Positions 18,848 to 26,860 of a stretch of DNA of 33,522 nt are shown piece by piece; the first letter of the stretch is position 1, and the number at the start of each line of letters is the position of its first letter. Made by a program: the position numbers and the translations under genes. The notes below the pieces were generated by a model. The model worked only from the letters and a program-made list of their open reading frames with translations. It did no database searches and was not told where the DNA came from. Source of the DNA: Streptomyces milbemycinicus (GTDB taxonomy: Bacteria > Actinomycetota > Actinomycetes > Streptomycetales > Streptomycetaceae); assembly GCF_002154605.1 (NCBI RefSeq), contig NZ_MUNE01000290.1, forward strand, positions 1 through 33,522, given 5' to 3'.

Positions 18848-19507
18848 CTACGCGGGAGCGGGCACCCCCGTCAGGGCCGTCACCACCGGCTCCAGGGCCT
18901 CGTGGATCTCGTCGCCGATGGAGCGGAAGAAGGTGATCGGCGCGCCGTACGGGTCGTACACCTCGTCCGCCTCCTCGGTCGGCGCCAGCAGCCAGCCGCG
19001 CAGCGCGGCGGCCGCCTGGACCAGGGCGCGAGCCCGGTCAACCACGCCGCCCGCCTCTTCCGGGTCGGGCAGCGTCGCCGGGTCTATGGCCCGTACCAGC
19101 CGGGTGAACTCCTTGAGCGTGAAGGTGCGCAGCCCCGCCGAATGCCCCATGGAGATGACCTGGGCGCGGTGGTCGCGGGTGGCGGTGAGGACGAGGTCGG
19201 CGCGGATGACGTGCTCGTCGAGCAGTTCACGGCCGAGGAAGCCGGCCGGGTCGGCGCCGAAGTCGGTCAGGACGGTGGCGGCGTGCGCCTCCATGGGCGC
19301 GCCCTCATGGCCCCAGGTCCCGGCGCTCTCCACGATCAGCCCGCTGGTGCGCTCGCTGCCCAGACGGTGTGCGAGGGCATGCCGGGTCAGCCGCTCGGTG
19401 ATCGGCGAGCGGCAGACGTTGCCGGTGCTGACGTGGAGGATGCGGAAGGTGTGTTCGGCGCTGTGGTGACGGTGTTCCGCTATGCCACGCCCCTCAGGGG
19501 CTGTCAA
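18848..19507 (-). CDS. Low-molecular-weight tyrosine phosphatase homolog lacking the catalytic cysteine
   Basis: 219 aa, longer than the roughly 160 aa of typical members. The P-loop near the N-terminus reads RILHVSTGNVCRSPITERL, where the family has VCxGNxCRS; the nucleophilic first cysteine of CX5R is Ser27 (codon 19427-19429), while Cys32, Arg33 and the following Ser are kept. The general-acid loop is still present near the C-terminus (VYDPYGAPI). It may be a pseudophosphatase that binds phosphate or phosphotyrosine. Start is TTG, overlapping the tsaC stop as TTGA, with GAGGTGG upstream, so the two are translationally coupled. A deviation conserved in relatives would argue for a real function. 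Confidence 0.85.
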   Translation of the reverse strand: MTAPEGRGIAEHRHHSAEHTFRILHVSTGNVCRSPITERLTRHALAHRLGSERTSGLIVESAGTWGHEGAPMEAHAATVLTDFGADPAGFLGRELLDEHVIRADLVLTATRDHRAQVISMGHSAGLRTFTLKEFTRLVRAIDPATLPDPEEAGGVVDRARALVQAAAALRGWLLAPTEEADEVYDPYGAPITFFRSIGDEIHEALEPVVTALTGVPAPA

Positions 19508-20151
19508 TTGGCCACCTCGAGGTCGGGTACGACCTCCCGCAGCTGCTCGGCGCTCAGGGCGCCCGCGCGCAGCAGGACCGGCACCTTACTGGTCACATCG
19601 ACGATGGAGGACGGAACGGCGGCGGGGGTCGGCCCGCCGTCGAGATAGACCGAGACCGAGTCGCCGAGCATGTCCTGGGCCGCGTCGCAGTCCTGCGGGG
19701 AGGGGTGGCCGGTGAGGTTGGCGCTGGAGACCGCCATCGGGCCGAAGTCGTTCAGCAGCTCGATCGCGACCGGGTGCAGCGGCATCCGGACCGCGACGGT
19801 GCCGTGGGTCTCCCCCAGGTCCCAGGTGAGCGATGGCTGGTGCCGGGCGACCAGGGTGAGCGCGCCCGGCCAGAAGGCGTCCACGAGCTCCCATGCCTGC
19901 TCGGACAGGTCGGTGACCAGGCCGTGCAGGGTGTTCGGGGAGCCGACGAGGACGGGGGTCGGCATATTGCGGCCGCGGCCCTTGGCCTCCAGCAGATCGC
20001 CGACGGCCTCGGCGTTGAAGGCGTCCGCACCGATGCCGTAGACGGTGTCGGTGGGCAGCACGACCAGCTCGCCGCGGCGGACGGCGGACGCGGCCTCACG
20101 CAGGCCGGTCTTGCGGTCGGTCGGGTCGCCGCAGTCGTATCGCCGTGCCAT
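19504..20151 (-). CDS. tsaC: L-threonylcarbamoyladenylate synthase (Sua5/YrdC/TsaC)
   Basis: 215 aa, YrdC domain only, without the extra Sua5 domain. It makes threonylcarbamoyl-AMP from threonine, bicarbonate and ATP for the t6A37 modification of ANN-decoding tRNAs. The nucleotide pocket is seen in VVLPTDTVYGIGADAFN, KGRGRNMPTPVLV, FWPGALTLV and VSSANLTGHPSP. The second of two adjacent ATGs (20151) is better spaced from AGGAG. It lies between prmC and the phosphatase gene, an arrangement shared with other actinobacteria for prmC-tsaC. Confidence 0.93.
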   Translation of the reverse strand: MARRYDCGDPTDRKTGLREAASAVRRGELVVLPTDTVYGIGADAFNAEAVGDLLEAKGRGRNMPTPVLVGSPNTLHGLVTDLSEQAWELVDAFWPGALTLVARHQPSLTWDLGETHGTVAVRMPLHPVAIELLNDFGPMAVSSANLTGHPSPQDCDAAQDMLGDSVSVYLDGGPTPAAVPSSIVDVTSKVPVLLRAGALSAEQLREVVPDLEVAN

Positions 20152-20250
20152 CATTTCTCCTTCGCTGGGTATCCGGCAGTGCGGTGCGTCACCGGATCGC
20201 TACTTTCCGCCCGCAGGGCCCGTCCGCCGGGGCCACGGCATCCGCCCGCG

Positions 20251-21096
20251 TCACGGCATGGCCTTCCGCGCCGTGGCGAAACGGGGCCGCTTGTTCAGGT
20301 CGGGGTGGTCGGCGGCGTCCGCCCAGCCACGCTCCTCGGTGAAGATCCACGGCACCTGGCCGCCCTGGGTGTCGGCGTGCTCGATGACCACGACCCCGCC
20401 GTGGCGCAGCAGCCGGTGGGCGGTGCGCTCCAGACCGCGGATCACATCGAGGCCGTCCTCGCCGGAGAACAGCGCGAGTTGCGGGTCGTGGTCGCGGGCC
20501 TCGGGCGCGACGTACTCCCACTCGGTCAGCGGGATGTACGGCGGGTTGCTGATCACCAGGTCCACCTGTCCGTCGAGCTCGGGCAGGGCCGTCAGCGCGT
20601 CCCCGTGGTGGAGAACGACGCGGGACCCCTCGACGTTCTTACGGGCCCACCGCAGGGCGCCCTCGTCCAGTTCCACGGCGTGCACCCGCGACCGCGGCAC
20701 CTCCTGGGCCAGCGCGAGGGCGATCGCCCCGGAGCCCGAGCACAGGTCGACGATCAGCGGTTCGACGACGTCCATGGCGCGTACCGCGTCTATGGCCCAG
20801 CCGACGACCGACTCGGTCTCCGGGCGGGGCACGAAGACGCCGGGGCCGACCTGGAGCTCCAGATAGCGGAAGAAGGCGCGCCCGGTGATGTGCTGCAGGG
20901 GCTCGCGGGCCTCCCGGCGGGCTACGGCCTCCCAGTAGCGGGCGTCGAAGTCGGCGTCGGCGACGCCGTGCAGCTCACCCCGCTTGACGCCGTGCACAAA
21001 GGCGGCCAGCTCCTCCGCGTCGAAGCGCGGAGACGGCACGCCGGCGTCGGCCAGCCGCTGGGTGGCCTGCGCCACCTCGGCGAGCAGCACATTCAC
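20251..21096 (-). CDS. prmC: Release factor glutamine methyltransferase
   Basis: 281 aa (HemK/PrmC). It N5-methylates the glutamine of the GGQ motif in RF1 and RF2. The SAM-binding motif is IVDLCSGSGAIALALA (about residues 115-130) and the catalytic NPPY is at 184-187 (LVISNPPYIPL). An N-terminal helical domain covers about 1-85. The GTG at 21096 follows GGAGGA by 5 bases; the frame stays open upstream into the prfA coding region but that is a shadow. Its substrate, PrfA, is encoded immediately upstream. Confidence 0.95.
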   Translation of the reverse strand: MNVLLAEVAQATQRLADAGVPSPRFDAEELAAFVHGVKRGELHGVADADFDARYWEAVARREAREPLQHITGRAFFRYLELQVGPGVFVPRPETESVVGWAIDAVRAMDVVEPLIVDLCSGSGAIALALAQEVPRSRVHAVELDEGALRWARKNVEGSRVVLHHGDALTALPELDGQVDLVISNPPYIPLTEWEYVAPEARDHDPQLALFSGEDGLDVIRGLERTAHRLLRHGGVVVIEHADTQGGQVPWIFTEERGWADAADHPDLNKRPRFATARKAMP

Positions 21097-21160
21097 TGAA
21101 TTCCTCCAGCCGGTCCGGACAAAGGCTAAGGCTACGGGCCTTCCCTCTGGGGGTATGGCC

Positions 21161-22231
21161 CTACTGCGCGGCCGCGAGCTTTGCGGCGGCGTCGGCGTCG
21201 ACGCACGCCTGGATGACCGGATCGAGTTCGCCGTCGAGCACCTGGTCCAAGTTGTACGCCTTGAAGCCGACCCGGTGGTCCGAGATCCGGTTTTCCGGAA
21301 AGTTGTAGGTGCGGATGCGCTCGGACCGGTCCACCGTGCGGACCTGGCTGCGCCGCGCGTCCGACGCCTCCCGCTCGGCCTCCTCCTGGGCCGCGGCCAG
21401 CAGCCGCGAGCGCAGGATGCGCAGCGCCTGCTCCTTGTTCTGGAGCTGGCTCTTCTCGTTCTGGCAGGAGACCACGATGCCGGTGGGCAGATGGGTGATG
21501 CGCACCGCGGAGTCGGTGGTGTTGACCGACTGGCCGCCGGGTCCTGAGGAGCGGTAGACGTCGATCCGCAGGTCGTTCTGGCTGATCTCGACCTCGACCT
21601 CCTCGGCCTCCGGGGTGACCAGCACACCGGCGGCGGAGGTGTGGATGCGGCCCTGCGACTCGGTGGCGGGCACCCGCTGTACGCGGTGCACCCCGCCCTC
21701 GTACTTCAGCCGGGCCCACACCCCCTGGCCGGGCTCCGCGTTGCTCTTGGCCTTCACCGCGACCTGGACGTCCTTGTAGCCGCCGAGGTCGGACTCGTTG
21801 GCGTCGATGATCTCGGTCTTCCAGCCGACGCGCTCGGCGTAGCGCAGATACATCCGCAGCAGATCGCCCGCGAACAGCGCGGACTCCTCGCCGCCCTCGC
21901 CGGCCTTGACCTCGAGGATCACGTCCTTGTCGTCGCTGGGGTCGCGCGGGACCAGCAGCAGCCGCAGCCGGTCGGTCAGCTCCTCGCGCCGCGCCTCCAG
22001 CTCCTTGACCTCATCGGCGAAGTCCGCGTCGAGCTGGGCCAGCTCGCGCGCGGTCTCGATGTCTTCCCCGGTCTGCTTCCAGGAGCGGTACGTACCGACG
22101 ATCGGGGTCAGCTCGGCGTAGCGCTTGCCCAGCCGCGTCGCCTCGCGCTGGTCGGCGTGGACCGCGGGGTCGGCGAGCCGCTTCTCGAGGTCGGCGTGTT
22201 CGCCGATCAGTTCCTCGACTGCCTCGAACAT
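21161..22231 (-). CDS. prfA: Peptide chain release factor 1
   Basis: 356 aa, full length. RF1 terminates translation at UAA and UAG. The stop-recognition tripeptide PAT is at residues 188-190 ([15 protein letters not shown]), and the peptidyl-tRNA hydrolysis motif GGQ is at 232-234 ([13 protein letters not shown]). Together with the prmC gene just downstream this forms a conserved pair. The upstream spacer to rpmE carries a five-unit 13-bp tandem array. Confidence 0.97.
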   Translation of the reverse strand: MFEAVEELIGEHADLEKRLADPAVHADQREATRLGKRYAELTPIVGTYRSWKQTGEDIETARELAQLDADFADEVKELEARREELTDRLRLLLVPRDPSDDKDVILEVKAGEGGEESALFAGDLLRMYLRYAERVGWKTEIIDANESDLGGYKDVQVAVKAKSNAEPGQGVWARLKYEGGVHRVQRVPATESQGRIHTSAAGVLVTPEAEEVEVEISQNDLRIDVYRSSGPGGQSVNTTDSAVRITHLPTGIVVSCQNEKSQLQNKEQALRILRSRLLAAAQEEAEREASDARRSQVRTVDRSERIRTYNFPENRISDHRVGFKAYNLDQVLDGELDPVIQACVDADAAAKLAAAQ

Positions 22232-22283
22232 CAAGGGCTCCTGGTTGCGTGGAATGGGCTGCGTGGGGGTGGGGTGCCGTAAG

Positions 22284-22348
22284 GCTGTGACGACCAGCCG
22301 TGACGACCAGCCGTGATGACAGGCCGTGACGAGAAGCCGTGACGACAA
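22284..22348 (-). repeat. Five-copy 13-bp tandem array in the rpmE-prfA spacer
   Basis: Units are 22284-22296, 22297-22309, 22310-22322, 22323-22335 and 22336-22348, with consensus GCCGTGACGACCA on the plus strand. Each has at most three changes from the consensus. It lies 53 bases before the prfA start, between that start and the rpmE terminator-like hairpin. Confidence 0.85.
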
Positions 22349-22350
22349 AA

Positions 22351-22394
22351 CGCCGGTCCGGCCGCCCCAGGGAAGGGGCGACCTGAGACCGGCG
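22351..22394 (-). terminator. Terminator-like hairpin after rpmE
   Basis: CGCCGGTC (22351-22358) pairs with GACCGGCG (22387-22394), enclosing CGCCCC (22363-22368) with GGGGCG (22375-22380). It begins 13 bases after the rpmE stop, so rpmE and prfA may be partly uncoupled. Confidence 0.65.
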
Positions 22395-22406
22395 CCGTGC
22401 GGGTCG

Positions 22407-22631
22407 CTACTTCTTGGCGGACCCGGCGTTCTTGCCGAAGCGGGCCTCGAACCGCGCCACGCGGCCACCGGTGTCGAGGATCTTCTGCTTGCCCGTGTAG
22501 AACGGGTGGCACTCGGAGCAGATGTCGGCACGGATGGTGCCGCCCGCCACGGTGCTACGGGTCGTGAAGGAGGCGCCGCAGGTGCAGCTGACCTGCGTCT
22601 CGACGTACTCCGGGTGAATGTCGCGCTTCAA
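22407..22631 (-). CDS. rpmE: 50S ribosomal protein L31, zinc-binding type
   Basis: 74 aa. The four-cysteine zinc site is present (VSCTCGASF and [10 protein letters not shown]), so this is the C+ form, not the zinc-independent paralog made during zinc starvation. It binds the 50S central protuberance. Start is TTG at 22631 with TAGGAG 7 bases upstream. A clear SigR promoter precedes it, which links L31 supply to thiol-oxidative stress, when zinc may be lost from the cysteine cluster. Confidence 0.96.
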   Translation of the reverse strand: MKRDIHPEYVETQVSCTCGASFTTRSTVAGGTIRADICSECHPFYTGKQKILDTGGRVARFEARFGKNAGSAKK

Positions 22632-22733
22632 GGGATTCTCCTAGGTTCGGGAGGGCACCGGGTCGACAGGCGGGTTGCCTGACGTGAACCGGGGCCGACG
22701 AACCAGTCTGCCAGGACTGGCCGCATCCCCCAA

Positions 22734-22760
22734 AACCGGGGGTAGGGCCCAGATATTCCC
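22734..22760 (-). promoter_or_regulatory. SigR promoter of rpmE
   Basis: On the minus strand GGGAAT (22755-22760) and GTT (22734-22736) are separated by exactly 18 bases, matching the Streptomyces SigR consensus GGGAAT-N18-GTT. It is about 103 bases upstream of the rpmE start. SigR is the thiol-oxidation ECF sigma factor, and rpmE is a known member of its regulon in S. coelicolor. Confidence 0.85.
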
Positions 22761-22798
22761 AGGGCTCGGACGAGGGTCAAAGGGCCCGTATCTGGGTG

Positions 22799-23893
22799 TC
22801 AGGGATTCCGGACGACCTTGCCGGCGTCACCGGTCGCATCCCCCGCCGAGCCCTTGGTCGCGGACGCCGGAATCGGCTTGTCCCAGCGCAGCGCCTGCCA
22901 GACCTCCCGGGCCTTGGTGTCGATCGGCAGCACGCGGTTGGGGTTGTTCGGGTCGTACTGCACGGGCAGCGTCACCATGTGCATGTCCTTGGAGCCGATG
23001 CCCTTCAGCCCCTTGGCGAAGCCGAGCAGCTTGTTGACGGAGGCCAGCTCGGAGTCGGTGGTCAGCGCCTTGGTGGAGGTGTCGGCGAGGTCGTAGAGCT
23101 TCTTCGGGCTGCTGAACAGGTCCACGGACTTGATCTGGTCGAGCAGCGCCTTGATGAACGCCTGCTGGAGCTTGATCCGGCCGAGGTCGCTGCCGTCGCC
23201 GACGGCGTGCCGGGTGCGTACCAGGCCGAGGGACTGCTCGCCGTTGAGCGTGTGCTGTCCGGGCTCCAGGTCGAGGTGGCTCTTGGCGTCGTGGATCGGC
23301 TGGGTGGTGGTGATGTCCACGCCGCCGAGCTGGTCTATGAGGTGCTTGAAGCCGGAGAAGTCGACCTCGAGGTAGTGGTCCATGCGGATGCCGGTCATCG
23401 ACTCGACGGTCTTGACGGCGCAGGCCGGGCCGCCGACCTCGTACGCGGAGTTGAACATCGCCAGACGCTGGGCGGGGACCGTCTTGCCGTCCTTGGTGCA
23501 GACGGGACGGCGGATCAGGGTGTCGCGCGGGATGCTGACGACGCCGGCCTTCTTACGGCCCTTGTAGACGTGCACGACCATGGCGGTGTCGGAGCGGGAG
23601 GTTCCCTCGTCGGTGCCGTACTTGGCGTTCTGGCCGGCGCGCGAGTCGGAGCCGAGGACCAATATGTCCATGGAGCCGTTGTCGACGTTCTTGGGGCGGT
23701 CGGAGCCGAGGGCGCCGTTGATGTTGACGCTGGTGATATTGCCGTTCAGCTTGTAGTACACATAGCCGGCCCCCGCACCGCCCAGGACCAGCACGGTCGC
23801 CAGCGTCCACACCGTGCCCATCAGCGCCTTGCGGCGTCCGCTGCGGGGCGCCGGGGCCGAATCCTGCGGTGTGGTGTTCCTGTGCTTAGCCAT
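22799..23893 (-). CDS. LytR-CpsA-Psr (LCP) family cell-wall ligase
   Basis: 364 aa. LCP enzymes transfer lipid-linked glycopolymers such as teichoic acids to peptidoglycan on the outer face of the membrane. A basic cytosolic N-terminus is followed by one membrane helix (about residues 24-47, MGTVWTLATVLVLGGAGAGY). The LCP domain starts near residue 79 (MDILVLGSDSRAG) and includes SRSDTAMVVHV, VVSIPRDTLI, GIRMDHYLEVDFSGF, LGGVDI and a VRTRHAVGDGSDLGR motif with the conserved arginines. The ATG at 23893 is preferred over an in-frame start at 24034. WecA, which starts such polymers, is encoded 5.5 kb away. A SigE-like promoter lies upstream. Confidence 0.92.
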   Translation of the reverse strand: MAKHRNTTPQDSAPAPRSGRRKALMGTVWTLATVLVLGGAGAGYVYYKLNGNITSVNINGALGSDRPKNVDNGSMDILVLGSDSRAGQNAKYGTDEGTSRSDTAMVVHVYKGRKKAGVVSIPRDTLIRRPVCTKDGKTVPAQRLAMFNSAYEVGGPACAVKTVESMTGIRMDHYLEVDFSGFKHLIDQLGGVDITTTQPIHDAKSHLDLEPGQHTLNGEQSLGLVRTRHAVGDGSDLGRIKLQQAFIKALLDQIKSVDLFSSPKKLYDLADTSTKALTTDSELASVNKLLGFAKGLKGIGSKDMHMVTLPVQYDPNNPNRVLPIDTKAREVWQALRWDKPIPASATKGSAGDATGDAGKVVRNP

Positions 23894-23965
23894 GCCCTCT
23901 TCAGTCCTCGCTGTCCGGTGTACCCCCACCATCACTTGGCGTGTTCGCGCCGTGATTCGACCTGA

Positions 23966-23993
23966 CAGACGACAGGTCGTCCGCCAGGGTTGC
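23966..23993 (-). promoter_or_regulatory. SigE-like ECF promoter of the LCP gene
   Basis: On the minus strand GCAACC (23988-23993) and CGTCTG (23966-23971) are separated by 16 bases, close to the envelope-stress SigE pattern GGAAC-N16-CGTC. It is 73 bases upstream of the LCP start. LCP genes are frequent SigE targets in Streptomyces. Confidence 0.35.
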
Positions 23994-24151
23994 ATATGGA
24001 GGTCTCCCGTTCCGGAACCGAGCACGGCGCCCACGCCTTGCTACGGCCTACCGGGCTCGCGCCGCTGACCTGGAGTTTCGTTGCGTACGACGGAGATCGC
24101 GCAGGTCGGCGGGGGCGGCGCCCGATGTGGCCCAGATCTCATCCAGACGTG

Positions 24152-24187
24152 GCGAGGGCCTTCCCGCCGCAGCGGAAAGGCCCTCGT
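24152..24187 (-). terminator. Terminator hairpin of rho
   Basis: CGAGGGCCTT (24153-24162) pairs with AAGGCCCTCG (24177-24186), continued by three more pairs past one mismatch, around a 6-base loop. It begins 23 bases after the rho stop. This is one of the clearest intrinsic-type terminators in the window. Confidence 0.85.
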
Positions 24188-24209
24188 CATTTGTCAGAAG
24201 CGCCGCTGA

Positions 24210-26426
24210 TCAGTCGCCGTTGCCCGGGGTGGGCGTGGTCTTGGCGATCTGCATCAGGAACTCGGCGTTCGACTTCGTCTGCTTCATCTTGTCCAGAAGC
24301 AGCTCGATCGCCTGCTGCGAGTCGAGCGCGTGCAGCACCCGGCGCAGCTTCCAGACGATGCTCAGCTCCTCCGGCGCGAGAAGGATCTCCTCCTTGCGGG
24401 TGCTGGAGGCGTCGACGTCGACCGCCGGGAAGATGCGCTTGTCGGCGAGCTTCCGGTCGAGCCTGAGCTCCATGTTGCCGGTGCCCTTGAACTCCTCGAA
24501 GATCACCTCGTCCATCCGCGAGCCGGTCTCGACCAGTGCGGTGGCCAGGATGGTCAGCGAGCCGCCGTCCTCGATGTTGCGCGCGGCGCCGAAGAACTTC
24601 TTCGGCGGGTAGAGCGCGGTCGAGTCGACACCACCGGACAGAATGCGGCCGGAGGCGGGCGCCGCGAGGTTGTACGCGCGGCCCAGGCGGGTGATCGAGT
24701 CCAGCAGGACGACCACGTCATGACCCAGCTCGACCAGGCGCTTGGCCCGCTCGATCGCCAACTCGGCGACGGTGGTGTGGTCCTCGGCCGGGCGGTCGAA
24801 GGTCGAGGAGATGACCTCGCCCTTGACCGACCGCTGCATATCGGTGACCTCTTCCGGCCGCTCGTCGACGAGGACGACCATCAGATGGCACTCGGGGCTG
24901 TTGCGGGTGATCGCGTTGGCGATCGCCTGCATGATCATGGTCTTACCGGTCTTCGGCGGGGCCACGATCAGACCGCGCTGGCCCTTACCGATCGGCGCGA
25001 CCAGGTCGATGATGCGGGTCGTCAGCCCGCCCGCCTCGGTCTCCAGACGCAGACGGTCCTGCGGGTAGAGCGGGGTCAGCTTGCCGAACTCCGGCCGCCC
25101 GCGCCCGGTTTCGGGCGCCATGCCGTTGACCGAGTCGAGGCGGACCAGCGCGTTGAACTTCTCGCGGCGCTCGCCCTCGCGCGGCTGGCGGACCGCGCCG
25201 GTGACGTGGTCGCCCTTGCGCAGGCCGTTCTTACGGACCTGGGCGAGCGAGACGTACACGTCGTTCGGGCCCGGCAGATAGCCGGAGGTCCGGATGAACG
25301 CGTAGTTGTCGAGGATGTCGAGGATGCCCGCGACCGGGATCAGGACATCGTCCTCGGACACCTGCGGCTCGTTGCCGAATTCCTCGCGGCCACGACGGCC
25401 ACGGCGGTCGCGGTAGCGGCCGCGGCGCCCGCGGCGTCCGCCGTCGAAGTCGTCGTCCATGTCGTCGGCGCCGGGGCGCTGCTGGCCCTGGCCACGGCTG
25501 TCGCGCTGCTGACGGCCGCCGCTCTGCGCGGCGCCGTCCTCGCCCTTGCCGCCACGGCGGTCACGGCTGTCACGGCCCTCACGGCCGTCGCGGCCCTCAC
25601 GACCGTCGCGGCCCTCACGGCCCTCACGGCCCTCACGGCCGTCCCGCTCGCGCTGGCCACCGCGCTCCCGGCGGTCGCCCTTCTGGCCGCGCTCGGCGCG
25701 CTCGGCCCGGTCCTGGCCCTTGGCGCTCTTGCCCTCGGCGGTGTCAACAGCGGCCTCGGCCTTGGCGTCGGCCAGGGCCGCAGGCTTGGTGGCAGCCTTG
25801 GCGGCCTCGGCCTTGGTCTCCGTCTTGGTCTCGACGGCGGTGGCGGTGGCAGTGCTGTCGGTGGTGGTGGCGGTGACCGGCGCGGTGGCCCGCCGGCGGC
25901 GGCGCCCGTCGGCCGGCTGCTCGTCGGCGGCGGGCTCACCCGGCTGGCCCGGGATCTCGATCTGCTGCTGAGCGGTGGCCTTCTCCGCCTTCGCGGCCGC
26001 TTCGTCCTTGGCGCCGTCGGCCTTGGTGGCCGCCGTCTTGGCCGCGGCCGGCTCGCTGTCCTCGCCCGTACGGGCCTTGGAGGTCGTGCGGCGCTTGGGC
26101 TTTGTCACCCCCTCGGCGGCGGCGGGGGCGGCCTCGGCGGACTTGGCGGAGGCGCCGGAGCCCTGCTTCTCCTTGATGACCTCGATCAGCTGGCTCTTGC
26201 GCATCCGCGCGGTGCCCCTGATGCCGAGGCTCGAGGCGAGCTGCTGCAGCTCGGCCAGGACCATGGCGTCGAGGCCGGTGCCCGAGCGGCGTCGCCGCGG
26301 GGCAGTGCCAGTGGCAGCACCGGTGGCAGGCGCGGCGGGAGCGTCCGTGGCGGGCGCGGCATTGCCGACACCGCTGTCGGAGGTGCCGGAGGCGTTCACG
26401 CCCATCAGATCGGTGGTGTCGCTCAC
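24210..26426 (-). CDS. rho: Transcription termination factor Rho with long N-terminal insert
   Basis: 738 aa, against about 420 for E. coli Rho. Order of parts: Rho_N domain at about 50-90 (LDAMVLAELQQLASSLGIRG); a low-complexity insert at about 91-355, first Ala/Lys/Glu/Thr-rich and then Arg/Gly/Asp-rich with RDG/REG repeats at 261-290; the cold-shock-type primary RNA site at 361-435 (GILDILDNYAFIRTSGYLPG); and the RecA-like ATPase with Walker A PPKTGKT (490-496), DERPEEVTDM, Walker B VVVLLDSITR (571-580) and LSGGVD (596-601). The start is GTG with AAGGA 7 bases upstream. Such inserts are known in high-GC actinobacteria and add an RNA-binding surface. A 434-bp leader precedes it. Confidence 0.97.
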   Translation of the reverse strand: MSDTTDLMGVNASGTSDSGVGNAAPATDAPAAPATGAATGTAPRRRRSGTGLDAMVLAELQQLASSLGIRGTARMRKSQLIEVIKEKQGSGASAKSAEAAPAAAEGVTKPKRRTTSKARTGEDSEPAAAKTAATKADGAKDEAAAKAEKATAQQQIEIPGQPGEPAADEQPADGRRRRRATAPVTATTTDSTATATAVETKTETKAEAAKAATKPAALADAKAEAAVDTAEGKSAKGQDRAERAERGQKGDRRERGGQRERDGREGREGREGRDGREGRDGREGRDSRDRRGGKGEDGAAQSGGRQQRDSRGQGQQRPGADDMDDDFDGGRRGRRGRYRDRRGRRGREEFGNEPQVSEDDVLIPVAGILDILDNYAFIRTSGYLPGPNDVYVSLAQVRKNGLRKGDHVTGAVRQPREGERREKFNALVRLDSVNGMAPETGRGRPEFGKLTPLYPQDRLRLETEAGGLTTRIIDLVAPIGKGQRGLIVAPPKTGKTMIMQAIANAITRNSPECHLMVVLVDERPEEVTDMQRSVKGEVISSTFDRPAEDHTTVAELAIERAKRLVELGHDVVVLLDSITRLGRAYNLAAPASGRILSGGVDSTALYPPKKFFGAARNIEDGGSLTILATALVETGSRMDEVIFEEFKGTGNMELRLDRKLADKRIFPAVDVDASSTRKEEILLAPEELSIVWKLRRVLHALDSQQAIELLLDKMKQTKSNAEFLMQIAKTTPTPGNGD
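25556..25650 (-). repeat. 9-bp-based repeat coding the RDG/REG tract of Rho
   Basis: Repeats of the GGCCCTCAC / GGCCGTCGC type on the plus strand run through this stretch and encode alternating Arg-Glu-Gly and Arg-Asp-Gly triplets (Rho residues about 261-287). Such arrays change length easily between strains. Confidence 0.8.
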
Positions 26427-26860
26427 GAAGGGTCCTTCCCTGGAGCGGGCGTCGGCCTGTCTGGCTCGGCGACCGGTTGTGCTGTCCGGCTGTGTCCTTC
26501 TCGTGCGGACCGGCCGGGGCGGTGGTCCGCCAGGTATGGCGGAGAGATCAATTCATTGGTTCCGACGCGACGGAGGCTTCGCCTGGGTCCGTCACGCCAT
26601 TCCGGAGCTCCGGAGCGTGCTCGGAACTGCTCAGGCAGGCTGCTCAGGCAGTTTGGGAGGCTCCCGGAAGAAGGGTGGTCCCGGATCGGGACACTGAGCA
26701 CTGCGCCTCCCCGCCCGGCGATCACTCCGAGCATGAGGCATCAAGTGCAGACTTGAGGTTAACACTACCGGATCCAACAAACATTCCCCCTCTCCAAGAC
26801 CGGCTATCGAGTTTTTCGGGACTCCCGAGGCCGCCTGGGCCGCTTCGGGCGTCCGCGGTG
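26427..26860 (-). promoter_or_regulatory. rho promoter and long leader
   Basis: A 434-bp gap without a gene. On the minus strand TAGTGT (26762-26767) is a good -10 candidate. Just after it the inverted repeat TCAAGT-CTGC-ACTTGA (26741-26756) would form a hairpin at the very 5' end of the mRNA or act as an operator. Further down are a direct repeat of CTGCTCAGGCAG (26627-26638 and 26640-26651) and a 14-base palindrome TCCGGAGCTCCGGA (26601-26614). The long leader fits autoregulation of rho by premature termination, as known in other bacteria, but that is inference. Confidence 0.5.

Larger units (their letters stand above)
23894..24209. other. rho-LCP intergenic region
   Basis: 316 bp. It holds the rho terminator at 24152-24187, the SigE-like promoter for the LCP gene at 23966-23993, and a small inverted repeat ACCTG/CAGGT (23960-23964 and 23973-23977) overlapping that promoter. 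No coding frame looks real. Confidence 0.6.

Noticed and set aside
21097..21627. Upstream extension of prmC into prfA
   Set aside because: This part is the alternate frame of prfA; GTG 21096 has an ideal ribosome site and matches the family start.
24330..26756. Very long plus-strand open frame opposite rho (over 800 codons), rich in Leu/Gly/Arg
   Set aside because: It is the complement of a real gene; in this GC range the antisense frame stays open by codon bias. No domain is recognisable.
26816..26828. 5-bp hairpin TCGGG-ACT-CCCGA after thrB
   Set aside because: Too short with a 3-base loop, and A instead of U follows it in the transcript; not a convincing terminator.
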